Shown: in pieces, positions 1 to 7,147 of the stretch
Position numbering within the stretch: position 1 is the first letter of the stretch
Layout of the letters: every line of letters begins with the position of its first letter
Source: Actinomycetes bacterium
Lineage (GTDB): Bacteria; Actinomycetota; Acidimicrobiia; Acidimicrobiales; RAAP-2
DNA: 14,757 bases
Direction: 5' to 3'
Assembly (NCBI GenBank): GCA_021849765.1
Contig: JAJZSM010000012.1
Location: 1 to 14,757 of the forward strand
Notes under the pieces: model-generated
Told to the model about the DNA's origin: nothing
Seen by the model: only the letters and a program-made list of their open reading frames with translations
Databases searched by the model: none
Program-made: the position numbers and the translations under genes

Positions 1-117
1 ACGGGAGCGGGCCCGGGGATTCTTCGGTAGCAAGAATTGATCTTGCCACGACGGTGACAGTCGTGAGTCGTGCGGCCGATCGGCCACGCCGAAGTTCGTG
101 CGCTCCTCCTCGACCAC
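1..117 (-). CDS. Possible 5' part of an unidentified gene running off the left edge
   Basis: From a GTG at 117-115 one minus-strand frame stays open for 39 codons to the window edge. A GGAG (complement of 127-130) lies 9 bases before the GTG, a good ribosome-binding distance. The predicted start is acidic (V-V-E-E-E-R-T) and then polar, with no recognisable domain. It would be the third gene of the minus-strand SCO unit, 79 bp after the stop of the preceding gene. Other frames here are also open because of the high GC content, so the call rests on the start, the Shine-Dalgarno and the fit with the operon direction. No function can be given. A second in-frame GTG at 87 is an alternative start. 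Confidence 0.35.
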   Translation of the reverse strand, partial: MVEEERTNFGVADRPHDSRLSPSWQDQFLLPKNPRARSR

Positions 118-196
118 GGTCGGTGGCTCCGTGTTGCCAGCGTCAGACTCCCCCCGGCATCGCTCCCAGGGGGCGTCGCTCGCGGCGCGAAAGTTG

Positions 197-874
197 CTAG
201 GTGCCTAGCAGCGGCGCGAGCCGCGGCACGTTGACAGCCTTTAACTGGACGCCGACGAGTCGACCCGCCTCGGCGACCAATTGGTTGATCCGTGCGCGGT
301 CCTGGGCGAGGTAGCGCTGACGAATGGTGAGGTCGTGTACCCACGCTGTGTTCTTAGGCTGCTTCACCGCCATCGAGATGTCGTAGATAGCGTCCTTGGC
401 GTCGTTGGTGGTCCAGGTGATCACGACCGAGTACATCGCGTCGATCTTCTTGCCGGCGGCGGTGTCGACGGGCTGGATGTTATTCGTCAGGTCGTAAATC
501 GGTCCACTAGCCAGGGTGCACGACGCCTCGTCCTCGGTCAGGAGGTTCGGTGCCTGCTGGAGGTTCTCGGTACTTAACGTCCCCGAACGCAGGCGGTTGT
601 AGATGAGGAAACTCTCGTGCAGCGCGTAGGTGCACGGAGCGATGTCGTTGTTGATGAGCGTGATCGTGCCGTTCTGTTGCGCCGCATCCTCGCTCTTGGA
701 CACGGCGTGCGGCAGGTCCGAGAGCACCGACACCGCGAGCGCGACCACGATGACGACGACGATGAGGAACCACGGACGTCGGTACCACACCACCTTGCCG
801 GTCAGCAACGAGGACGCCGGCATCGATGCGGGGTCGTACGAACTCGCTCGAACCTCGCTGTCTGGTGTGCTCAC
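197..874 (-). CDS. Single-pass membrane protein of unknown function, coupled to the SCO-like gene
   Basis: The 225-aa product has a cytoplasmic N-terminus of about 33 residues, one hydrophobic segment at about 35-53 (W-F-L-I-V-V-V-I-V-V-A-L-A-V), and a domain of about 170 residues that should lie outside the membrane. That domain has two cysteines (about 81 and 119) that could form a disulfide, and a basic, helix-like stretch near 185-210. I recognise no family. The GTG start at 874-872 overlaps the TGA of the upstream SCO-like gene in a GTGA, so the two are probably translated together. Context suggests a role in the cell envelope linked to copper or oxidase assembly, which is inference only. 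The reading frame is clear: codon use and overlap agree, and the opposite-strand frames look like shadows. Confidence 0.8.
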   Translation of the reverse strand: MSTPDSEVRASSYDPASMPASSLLTGKVVWYRRPWFLIVVVIVVALAVSVLSDLPHAVSKSEDAAQQNGTITLINNDIAPCTYALHESFLIYNRLRSGTLSTENLQQAPNLLTEDEASCTLASGPIYDLTNNIQPVDTAAGKKIDAMYSVVITWTTNDAKDAIYDISMAVKQPKNTAWVHDLTIRQRYLAQDRARINQLVAEAGRLVGVQLKAVNVPRLAPLLGT

Positions 875-1692
875 GGCAACAGACTACTGGCGACCTCCGC
901 GATGCCGGCGGCGAAGGCACGTCGCGACACGACATCGAGTGCGAAGACGCCCTGAGGACTTTCGTTGGCGAACGGCGTCGCCAACGCGTGGAGGTCACCA
1001 CGGGTGGTGATGAAGTACAGCACGTCGTTGTGGAGCACAGGGGCCGGTGGCTGGCCGACTCGTACTTGGACGCCGTAGTGCGACCAGACGGCGTTGAGCG
1101 AGGGCAACGGGCCGGTCAAAAAGACGACGTTCGCGCGACCCGCGAGTCCGGGTTCGACGAGCGCCGCGGGCCGCGCGACGACCCCGGCGTGATTCGGGTC
1201 GGTGTTGACGATGGCGATCTCGACGCGACCGGCGTTCGTGCCGAGCAGAGCGATCGAGGTGCGCAACTCCGATCCGAGAACGGGGCAGATGTCGTTGCAC
1301 GTCTGGTTGTAGAAGGCGAGGATGACGACCCGTCCGCGCTGGGCCCCGAGTGACCAGGTCGATCCGTGCTGATCGGTGAGAGCGAACCCGGGAGCGCTTC
1401 GTCCGGAGAGCGTCTTCAGACCGAGGATCGAGTGGGGTGTGATCGGCAATGTCGGGGGCGTCGTCGCGGGCGCGGGGTTGGCGACTGACTGCCCCGGTGT
1501 TCCCAGGACACGCTCGAGCACGACGCCACCGAGTCCAAGGACCACGAAGACCGCGACCACGAGGAGGATGAACTTCGTCGGTACTGGCGTGCGTCCCGCA
1601 CGCAGCGCTGCTCGTCGCTCGTCCTCGGTGATTAAGGGCGTCGAAGGGGCGTGGCCAACGTCCTCGGGTCTCAACTCGGGGTCGCTCGGCAT
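871..1692 (-). CDS. SCO1/SenC-like thioredoxin-fold protein, membrane-anchored
   Basis: This 273-aa protein resembles the SCO family, which binds copper and helps load or reduce the CuA centre of cytochrome c oxidase on the outer face of the membrane. Residues 1-40 are cytoplasmic, 41-60 form an uncleaved TM anchor, a Pro/Thr-rich linker follows to about 85, and the thioredoxin-like domain spans about 95-272. The CxxxCP copper/redox motif is at C132-N-D-I-C136-P, and the conserved distal histidine is probably H221 in V-L-H-N-D. These three residues are the usual SCO copper ligands. The ATG start at 1692-1690 has no clear Shine-Dalgarno and a promoter seems to end just before it. The divergent neighbour group contains ctaG, also an oxidase assembly gene. 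An alternative is a general thiol reductase of the same fold, but CxxxCP plus His favours SCO. Confidence 0.85.
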   Translation of the reverse strand: MPSDPELRPEDVGHAPSTPLITEDERRAALRAGRTPVPTKFILLVVAVFVVLGLGGVVLERVLGTPGQSVANPAPATTPPTLPITPHSILGLKTLSGRSAPGFALTDQHGSTWSLGAQRGRVVILAFYNQTCNDICPVLGSELRTSIALLGTNAGRVEIAIVNTDPNHAGVVARPAALVEPGLAGRANVVFLTGPLPSLNAVWSHYGVQVRVGQPPAPVLHNDVLYFITTRGDLHALATPFANESPQGVFALDVVSRRAFAAGIAEVASSLLP

Positions 1693-1700
1693 CGCACCGC

Positions 1701-1728
1701 ACTCTAGCGAAACCGAAAGATTTCTCAG
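1701..1728 (-). promoter_or_regulatory. Probable promoter of the SCO-like gene
   Basis: Read on the minus strand, CTGAGA (complement of 1723-1728, four of six matches to TTGACA) is followed after 16 bases by TAGAGT (complement of 1701-1706, four of six matches to TATAAT). Transcription would start near 1694, only about two bases before the ATG at 1692, so the mRNA would be almost leaderless. No Shine-Dalgarno is seen there. The match is moderate and made by eye. Confidence 0.4.
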
Positions 1729-1751
1729 CGTCGTGCGCCCACGCCGGGGGA

Positions 1752-1757
1752 TACAGT
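1752..1757 (+). promoter_or_regulatory. Probable -10 box giving a leaderless mRNA for the two-TM protein gene
   Basis: TACAGT fits the actinobacterial TANNNT -10 pattern. It is separated by exactly six bases from the ATG at 1764, so the expected start point is the A of the ATG. No -35 match is visible at 16-18 bases upstream. The spacing is identical to that before mihF (TATTCT, six bases, GTG). The box lies in the 71-bp region shared with the divergent SCO-like gene. Confidence 0.45.
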
Positions 1758-1763
1758 CAGGGG

Positions 1764-2195
1764 ATGAGCGGTGCGAAGGGTCAGAGCGCGCCCGGCCAGA
1801 CGCCCCATCGGATGGGCGGGGCAGACGCGTGGCGCACGCACGCGGTGCTGCTGGCGGGCCTGGCGCTGTGCGCCGTGGCGTTCTGGTTCGAACTGGGACG
1901 CGCCGAGCGCGGGAACACCCTCAGTTGGGCCTACGTGTTCGAGTGGCCGCTCCTGGCGGTCTTCGCCGTGTACATGTGGTGGAAGGTCCTCCACGAGGGC
2001 ACAGCGCCGCGGCGACGACGCGCGACTCGCGAGCCGGGTCTCGCGCCACAGTACGACGGGATGCTGAAGGCTTGGCAGGCGCACCAAGCCGAACTCGCCG
2101 AGGCCGAAAGGGCCGACCTTAACGGCGCTGACCAGCCGGGCGGCGGCCTCCCCGAACACCACCCCGGTGAGCAGTCCTCGAGCGGGACGTCCTAG
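1764..2195 (+). CDS. Small two-TM protein of unknown function upstream of ctaG
   Basis: The 143-aa product has two predicted membrane helices at about 26-44 and 54-74, joined by a short loop rich in charged residues (E-L-G-R-A-E-R-G-N). The second helix starts with a E-W-P-L-L motif and ends in M-W-W-K. The remaining half is hydrophilic: an R-R-R-R patch at 83-86 just after the helix, a helical Ala/Glu-rich stretch around 100-120, and a disordered Gly/Pro/His/Ser tail. The pattern of two helices with an E-W-P motif resembles small uncharacterised actinobacterial membrane proteins, but I cannot name a family. The gene stops 11 bp before ctaG, so the two are probably one transcript, and the product may assist oxidase assembly (inference). 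The ATG at 1764 was chosen because it follows a -10 box at leaderless spacing. Confidence 0.8.
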   Translation: MSGAKGQSAPGQTPHRMGGADAWRTHAVLLAGLALCAVAFWFELGRAERGNTLSWAYVFEWPLLAVFAVYMWWKVLHEGTAPRRRRATREPGLAPQYDGMLKAWQAHQAELAEAERADLNGADQPGGGLPEHHPGEQSSSGTS

Positions 2196-2206
2196 GCGGT
2201 GACCTC

Positions 2207-3130
2207 GTGAACTACGTCGTACACCACTGGTCATTCGATCCGATGGTCGTCGTCCTCGCACTCACGGTGATCGCCCACGAGGTCGGGCTACGTCGGATGG
2301 CGAACCACTCGACCATCGCGAACCGTCGACGTCGCCGTCGCCGGTCGTACCGGTTCTACGCCGGGCTGGCGCTGCTGGCACTCGTGATCGTGTCGCCGCT
2401 CGACTACTGGGCGTCTCGCTACTTCTTCGTCCACATGATCGAGCACATCATCATCGCCTTTTTCGTGCCCATGCTGATCGTGGCGGGTGCGCCGTGGATC
2501 CCGTCGCTCTTCGTGCTGCCCGTGGACGCCCGCCGACGTGTTGGGCGGCTCCTCTTCCTACGCCAGTCGACGGCCTGGCTTAGGACCGTCGGTCGATTCG
2601 CGCGCAACCCGTGGTTCGCGCTGGTCTTGATGAACGTCGTCATGTTCGCCTGGCACGTCCCGAGTCTCTTCGACCTCGGTGAGCGCAACCAGTTCGTGCA
2701 CGTCTGGCTGATGCATGGCAGCTTCGTCGCCGCCGGCACGTTATTCTGGCTCCAGATTTACCCCTCAGCGCCGATGCGACCGGCGAAGGGCGCCGTGTGG
2801 AAGATCGGCGCGATCCTGATCACCAACGGACTGATGACCATGCTCGCCATCTCCATGAGCATCCTGACGAGCGTGAGCTGGTACGCCGTCTACGCGCACG
2901 TGCCCGGCGTGACGCTCTCGCCGTTCGCCGACCAACAGATTGGTGCGGCGATCCTCTGGATCTGCGGTGACTTCTGGGCGCTGCCGACCCTGGCCATCGT
3001 GATCCGTCGGGCCATCGAGACCGAAGGCTCCATGGGCAGCGTGATCGATCGCCTCACGGGTCGGGCGTCGACGCTCGATCTCACCATCTCCACGCCGACG
3101 CCGACATCCCCCGTCGACGGCGCCCGATAG
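2207..3130 (+). CDS. ctaG: CtaG-type cytochrome c oxidase assembly factor
   Basis: This 307-aa integral membrane protein matches the caa3-type CtaG family, needed for assembly of the Cu-containing haem-copper oxidase in Bacillus and found widely in actinobacteria. It has about seven hydrophobic segments (about 12-28, 52-66, 72-94, 137-150, 166-184, 200-224, 243-267). Family hallmarks are S-P-L-D-Y at 63-67, F-F-V-H-M-x-x-H with H76 and H80, W-H-x-P at 149-152, H165 and H170 in H-V-W-L-M-H, and D-Q-Q at 242-244. The histidines are likely metal ligands, which is inference. A run of seven arginines at 40-46 marks a cytoplasmic loop. The C-terminal 40 residues are Thr/Pro-rich and variable. The GTG start at 2207 fits with the first helix, though the Shine-Dalgarno is weak. 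It differs from the Cox11 family, also once called CtaG. Confidence 0.9.
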   Translation: MNYVVHHWSFDPMVVVLALTVIAHEVGLRRMANHSTIANRRRRRRRSYRFYAGLALLALVIVSPLDYWASRYFFVHMIEHIIIAFFVPMLIVAGAPWIPSLFVLPVDARRRVGRLLFLRQSTAWLRTVGRFARNPWFALVLMNVVMFAWHVPSLFDLGERNQFVHVWLMHGSFVAAGTLFWLQIYPSAPMRPAKGAVWKIGAILITNGLMTMLAISMSILTSVSWYAVYAHVPGVTLSPFADQQIGAAILWICGDFWALPTLAIVIRRAIETEGSMGSVIDRLTGRASTLDLTISTPTPTSPVDGAR

Positions 3131-3142
3131 TCGATCACGGTC

Positions 3143-3151
3143 TGATATTCT
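3143..3151 (+). promoter_or_regulatory. Extended -10 promoter of the pyr operon
   Basis: TGATATTCT is an extended -10 (TGn followed by TATTCT at 3146-3151). No good -35 is visible, which is common when the TG extension is present. The predicted start is near 3158, giving a leader of about 47 bases before the pyrR GTG at 3205. The -10 hexamer is the same as that before mihF. The promoter sits in the 74-bp gap after ctaG. Confidence 0.65.
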
Positions 3152-3159
3152 GTTGAGCG

Positions 3160-3196
3160 TCGTCGTGAAGCGAGTCCCGTGAGGCTCGTACGGCGG
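3160..3196 (+). promoter_or_regulatory. PyrR-binding RNA hairpin in the pyr leader, overlapping the ribosome-binding site
   Basis: Bases 3173-3186 read AGTCCCGTGAGGCT, which fits every position of the PyrR-binding consensus as I recall it (ARUCCNGNGAGGYU). The flanks pair as in known PyrR sites. CG 3171-3172 pairs with CG 3187-3188. A purine bulge GAAG (3167-3170) stands opposite a single T. CGTCGT 3161-3166 then pairs with ACGGCG 3190-3195, with one wobble and perhaps one more at 3160/3196. The 3' arm enters the Shine-Dalgarno GGGAGG (3195-3200) of pyrR. No U-run or terminator stem follows. PyrR bound with UMP/UTP should therefore hold the hairpin and block ribosome entry, as described for Mycobacterium smegmatis, rather than acting by attenuation as in Bacillus. 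The mechanism here is inference; the motif and pairing are seen. Confidence 0.85.
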
Positions 3197-3204
3197 GAGG
3201 GATT

Positions 3205-3771
3205 GTGACCAAGACACCGGGTACGCCGAGCGTGCCGAACAGGACGTTCGAACCCCGTTCACAGTTGCTCTCGCGAGATGACGTCGAGCGAACGCTTCGT
3301 CGCATGGCCCACGAAGTCGTCGAACGCAACGCGGACCAACCTGACCTCGTCGTGCTGGGCCTCCAGGTCGGCGGGGTGACCCTGGCGGAGAGACTCGCGG
3401 CGGCGGTCGCATCGATTGGTGCGCTCACGGTCCACGTCGGGCGCCTCGACGTGGCCTATTTTCGCGACGACCTCGATCGGCGGCCACTGCTCGGCGCGAC
3501 TGCGACGTTGATCCCGGTCGATCTGACGGATCGGACCGTGTTGCTCGTTGACGACGTGCTCTACACGGGCCGCACGATACGTGCGGCGCTCAACGCGCTC
3601 GCCGAATGGGGCCGACCCCGCGCCATCCAGTTGGCCGTGCTGGTCGACCGAGGCCACCGCGAACTGCCCATTCGTGCCGATTTCGTCGGAAAGAACCTGC
3701 CAACGGCCCAACACGAGGCCATCGTCGCCACGGTGGATGGCGTCTGGATCGGCGAGGAGGTCGAGTCGTGA
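3205..3771 (+). CDS. pyrR: PyrR, pyrimidine operon RNA-binding regulator / uracil phosphoribosyltransferase
   Basis: PyrR binds pyr mRNA in response to UMP/UTP and in many bacteria also makes UMP from uracil and PRPP. The 188-aa length is normal. The PRPP-binding motif V-D-D-V-L-Y-T-G-R-T is at 115-124. The basic RNA-binding segment R-G-H-R-E-L-P-I-R-A-D-F-V-G-K-N is intact at about 149-164, with H151, R152 and K163 at the places of Bacillus H140, R141 and K152. Oddly, the usual T-R-G of the pyrophosphate loop is V-G-G at 55-57, which may weaken catalysis. The GTG start is preceded four bases earlier by GGGAGG, which the leader hairpin can mask. An in-frame GTG at 3232 is a less likely start. 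The gene ends in a 4-bp overlap with pyrB. Confidence 0.95.
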   Translation: MTKTPGTPSVPNRTFEPRSQLLSRDDVERTLRRMAHEVVERNADQPDLVVLGLQVGGVTLAERLAAAVASIGALTVHVGRLDVAYFRDDLDRRPLLGATATLIPVDLTDRTVLLVDDVLYTGRTIRAALNALAEWGRPRAIQLAVLVDRGHRELPIRADFVGKNLPTAQHEAIVATVDGVWIGEEVES

Positions 3772-4751
3772 TTACGTCCATACGGGGTCACAATCTGTTG
3801 TCCCTCCACGACGTGAGTCGCGACGCGCTCGTCGAAGTGCTCGACACGGCCGAATCGTTCGTCGAGGTCCACCGGCGCACGGTGAAGAAGGTCCCGGCCC
3901 TGAAGGGGCGAGTTGTCGCGTCACTGTTCTTCGAGGAGTCGACGCGAACGCGTCTCAGTTTCGAGACGGCGGCGAAGCGCCTGAGCGCCGACGTGTTGTC
4001 GCTCGCCGTGGCTTCGAGCAGCGTCAAGAAGGGCGAATCGCTGCGAGACACGATCGCGACGATCGACGCGCTCGGACTTGACGCGGTCGTGCTTAGACAC
4101 CGCTCGAGTGGGGCCGCTGAGCAGGTGAGCCGGTTCGTGCCCCACGTACGTGTGATCAATGCGGGCGACGGACTGCACCAACACCCCACGCAGGGCCTCT
4201 TGGACGCCTTCACGATCCGCCAGGTCCTCGCCGAGCGACGCGGCCTGACTCCGTCGGACACGGGTGCGACCCTGTTCGACGGACTCCACGTGTTGATCGT
4301 CGGCGATATCTTGCACAGTCGGGTCGCGCGAAGTGACGTCGACGCCTACGTCACTCTCGGGGCCCAGGTGCGCGTCGCCGCGCCGGGGACCCTGTTGCCG
4401 GTGGACATCGCGACGTGGCCGGTCGAGGTGGTGGGCGGCTTCGATGAGGCGCTCGAATGGGCTGACGTCATCGGGTTGCTGCGGTTGCAGAACGAGCGGG
4501 GAACCGGCTCCTTCGTGCCCAGCCTGCACGAGTTCACGACGACGTTCGGCCTCACGGCGGCGCGGGCCCGCAGGTTGCGCCCCGAGACCTTGCTCATGCA
4601 CCCCGGGCCGATCAATCGGGGCGTCGAGCTCGACTCGGTCGTCGCCGATCTGCCCGCTGCGATCATTGAACGCCAGGTCAGCAACGGCGTGCCCATCCGG
4701 ATGGCGGTGCTCTACCTCACCGTCGCCGGCGTGACTTCGGAGGTGGCCTGA
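3768..4751 (+). CDS. pyrB: Aspartate carbamoyltransferase catalytic chain
   Basis: PyrB joins carbamoyl phosphate and L-aspartate to give N-carbamoyl-L-aspartate, the committed step of pyrimidine synthesis. At 327 aa it is a little longer than the usual 305-315. The carbamoyl phosphate loop S-T-R-T-R is at 58-62, the 80s-loop lysine lies in S-V-K-K-G-E (K87/K88), H-Q-H-P-T-Q is at 137-142, the aspartate-binding R-L-Q is at 239-241, and the 240s loop H-P-G-P-I-N-R-G is at 278-285. All key residues are therefore present. No regulatory chain PyrI is seen, in line with the actinobacterial type. The start is the GTG at 3768, overlapping the pyrR stop (GTGA), with GAGGAGG seven bases upstream. A longer in-frame ATG at 3606 lies inside pyrR and is rejected. 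The stop shares one base with the pyrC start. Confidence 0.97.
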   Translation: MITSIRGHNLLSLHDVSRDALVEVLDTAESFVEVHRRTVKKVPALKGRVVASLFFEESTRTRLSFETAAKRLSADVLSLAVASSSVKKGESLRDTIATIDALGLDAVVLRHRSSGAAEQVSRFVPHVRVINAGDGLHQHPTQGLLDAFTIRQVLAERRGLTPSDTGATLFDGLHVLIVGDILHSRVARSDVDAYVTLGAQVRVAAPGTLLPVDIATWPVEVVGGFDEALEWADVIGLLRLQNERGTGSFVPSLHEFTTTFGLTAARARRLRPETLLMHPGPINRGVELDSVVADLPAAIIERQVSNGVPIRMAVLYLTVAGVTSEVA

Positions 4752-6064
4752 TGGCAGCGGTCGTCGTTCGCAACGGACTGGTCGTCGGCCCCGAGTCGGC
4801 GGTCGTGGCCGACGTGCTCGTGGTCGATGGCGTGATCGCGGCGGTCGGGGAGTCACTCGACGCGCCGTTGGGAGCGCGCGAAGTGGACGCGACGGGTTGT
4901 TGGGTGGGACCGGGCCTGGTCGACCTGCACACGCACCTGCGTGAACCGGGTGGCGAGTCGGCCGAGACGATCGAGAGCGGGGCTCGCGCCGCCGCTATCG
5001 GCGGTTTCACTGCCGTGGTCGCCATGCCCAACACCGAACCGGCCCTCGACAACGTAGCGCTGGTCACCTACGTCTTGGACCAGGGGTCGCGTGCGTTGGT
5101 GGACGTCGCCGTCGCCGGGGCCATCACCCAGGGACGCCAGGGCGATCGGCTCGCGCCGATGGCGGAGCTCGCCGCACTCGGTGTGCGGCTCTTCAGCGAC
5201 GATGGCACGGGCGTCCAAGACGCGGCGGTGATGCGTCGGGCGCTCAGCTACGCCCGCCCCCTCGGTATCCGTCTCGCCGAGCACTGCGAGGACACGAACC
5301 TCGCCTCCGGCGGATCGATGAATGAAGGGGCATTGAGCAGTCGCTTGGGCCTCGTGGGTCGCCCAGCGGCGGCCGAGGAGATCATGGTCGCGCGCGACAT
5401 CGACTTGGTGCGCCTGACCAGAGCGCCCTTGCACTTTTTGCATCTGTCGACCGCACGGTCGTTGGCCAGTGTCGGTGCCGCACGAGACGAGGGGCTTCCC
5501 GTGACCGCTGAAGTCGCGCCCCACCACTTCACACTCGATGAGTCGGCGTGCGAGAACTACGACGCCCACTTCAAGGTGAACCCACCACTGCGATCGCGCG
5601 ACGACGTCGCGGCAGTGCGCGCGTCGCTCGTAAACGGGTTGGCCGACGCAGTCGCGACCGACCACGCGCCACACGCGGCGGAGTTGAAGGACCTGCCCTT
5701 TGACGAAGCGCCGGCCGGAATGCTCGGCCTCGAGCACGCGGCATCGCTGACCTACGAGGCGCTCGGTTCCTCTGGAGCCGACCCGATCCGTTTCTTCGCG
5801 CTCCTCAGTCGCTCGCCCGCCCGGATCGCGTCATTGCGACGCGAGGACGCACGCGTGCGTCACAGTGGCCACGGCGGGGCGGTCGTCGCGGGCGAGGACG
5901 CGAACCTGGTGGTGTTCGACCCCAGCGCGCGCTGGCGGGCGAGTCGGGACCGGCTCCAGAGCCTGGCCTACAACACGCCCTACCACGACCGAGAGCTCGA
6001 AGGACGAGTGCGGACCACGATCGTGCGTGGCGCAGTCGTGGTCGACGAGGGGGTCCTCGCGTGA
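4751..6064 (+). CDS. pyrC: Dihydroorotase, type I
   Basis: PyrC closes N-carbamoyl-aspartate to dihydroorotate with a zinc centre in an amidohydrolase barrel. The 437-aa length fits bacterial type I enzymes. Metal ligands are H60 and H62 in D-L-H-T-H-L-R, with the substrate arginine R64 next to them, then H178 in E-H-C-E-D, H231 in L-H-L-S, and the catalytic D304 in T-D-H-A-P-H. The F-S-D-D-G motif at 148-152 supplies the aspartate found in Aquifex-like enzymes in place of a carboxylated lysine. In such enzymes activity can depend on contact with PyrB, which would suit the adjacent, coupled genes here (inference). The ATG has a strong GGAGGTGG upstream and shares one base with the pyrB stop. 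The 3' end overlaps carA by 4 bp. Confidence 0.96.
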   Translation: MAAVVVRNGLVVGPESAVVADVLVVDGVIAAVGESLDAPLGAREVDATGCWVGPGLVDLHTHLREPGGESAETIESGARAAAIGGFTAVVAMPNTEPALDNVALVTYVLDQGSRALVDVAVAGAITQGRQGDRLAPMAELAALGVRLFSDDGTGVQDAAVMRRALSYARPLGIRLAEHCEDTNLASGGSMNEGALSSRLGLVGRPAAAEEIMVARDIDLVRLTRAPLHFLHLSTARSLASVGAARDEGLPVTAEVAPHHFTLDESACENYDAHFKVNPPLRSRDDVAAVRASLVNGLADAVATDHAPHAAELKDLPFDEAPAGMLGLEHAASLTYEALGSSGADPIRFFALLSRSPARIASLRREDARVRHSGHGGAVVAGEDANLVVFDPSARWRASRDRLQSLAYNTPYHDRELEGRVRTTIVRGAVVVDEGVLA

Positions 6065-7147
6065 CGCGAACGCATTCGGTGTTGGTCCTCGGCGACGGTG
6101 CCGTCTTCGAAGGGTACGCCGCCGGCTTCCTGCCCGACGACGGGGTCACGACCGGTGAATTCGTCTTCAACACGGCACTCAGCGGATACCAAGAGGTCAT
6201 CACGGACCCGAGTTACGCCGGCCAGGTCATTACGTTCACCTATCCCCACATCGGCAACTACGGCGTGACCCCACTGGACGACGAGGCAGTGCGACCGTGG
6301 TGCCGTGGTGTGGTCATGCGCGACCTCTCGGCGCGCCCGTCGAACTGGCGAGCCGAGCGCGCCCTCGAGCCGTTCCTGGTTGAGCGGCGAGTGCCCGCGA
6401 TCGTCGGGGTGGACACCCGACGGCTCACGCGTCACCTACGCGCGCACGGGGCCCTGGCGGGCGCCTTCGGCCACGCGGGCACCGACGTGGTGGCGGCGGC
6501 CGCGGCGACGGCCAAGGGCACCGACGGGATGGACTACGTCTCACTCGTGTCGACACCCGCGGCCTACGAGCGGGGCTCGGGGCAGCGCCACGTGGTGGCG
6601 GTCGACTACGGCATCAAGACGACGATGGTCGATCAGCTCGCCCAGCGCTTCCGCGTGACGGTGGTGCCGGCTACGACATCCGCCGATGAGATCCGAGCAC
6701 TCGGACCCGATGGCGTCTTCCTCTCCAACGGCCCGGGCGACCCGGCCGCGCTGGGCCAGTACGTACGCGAGATCGAGTACCTGGTCGGTGAGGTCCCGAT
6801 CTTCGGGATCTGCCTCGGCCACCAGCTCCTCGCAACGGCCCTCGGGGGCACGACGTACAAGTTGCCCTTTGGGCATCACGGCAGCAATCACCCAGTCCAG
6901 GACCTCGCGACAGGGCGGATCGAGGTGACGGCCCAGAACCACAACTACGCCGTGGACCCGGACTCACTTAGCGCGGTGGTGAGCCACCGGAACCTGAACG
7001 ACGGCGTCGTCGAGGGGATCGTCGCGCCGGCGCTGCGGTGCTTCTCGGTGCAGTACCACCCCGAGGCCGGGCCCGGGCCACACGACGCCCGATATCTCTT
7101 CGAACGATTCGAGTCGCTGCTACGCGGCGAGGACCTGAGGGCGGCCG

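Noticed and set aside
19..46. Two overlapping inverted repeats: ATTCTT (19-24)/AAGAAT (32-37) and GCAAGA (30-35)/TCTTGC (41-46), which would be mutually exclusive hairpins.
   Set aside because: Stems are only six bases, there is no U-run or clear regulated gene, and the region may lie within a coding sequence leaving the window.
74..85. Perfect 12-bp palindrome GGCCGATCGGCC, as a possible operator.
   Set aside because: It lies in the possible left-edge coding region, and short GC palindromes are expected by chance in such DNA.
149..174. G/C-rich inverted repeat (CCCCC ... GGGGG) after the minus-strand membrane gene, as a possible terminator.
   Set aside because: The loop is about 13 bases and there is no U-tract on either strand. 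A following gene on the same strand is possible.
196..209. GCTAGGTGCCTAGC inverted repeat at the stop codon of the minus-strand membrane gene.
   Set aside because: The six-base stem has a two-base spacer, too tight for a stable hairpin loop, and no U-run follows.
3606..3767. N-terminal extension of pyrB starting within pyrR.
   Set aside because: The extra 54 residues are Arg/Pro/Gly-rich noise. The GTG at 3768 has a strong Shine-Dalgarno and gives a normal-length enzyme.
3921..4856. Long minus-strand open frame opposite pyrB and pyrC (311 codons), and similar long antisense frames opposite carB and pyrC.
   Set aside because: These are typical shadows of high-GC genes: Arg/Pro/Asp-His-rich with no motif, while the plus-strand frames encode complete, recognised enzymes.
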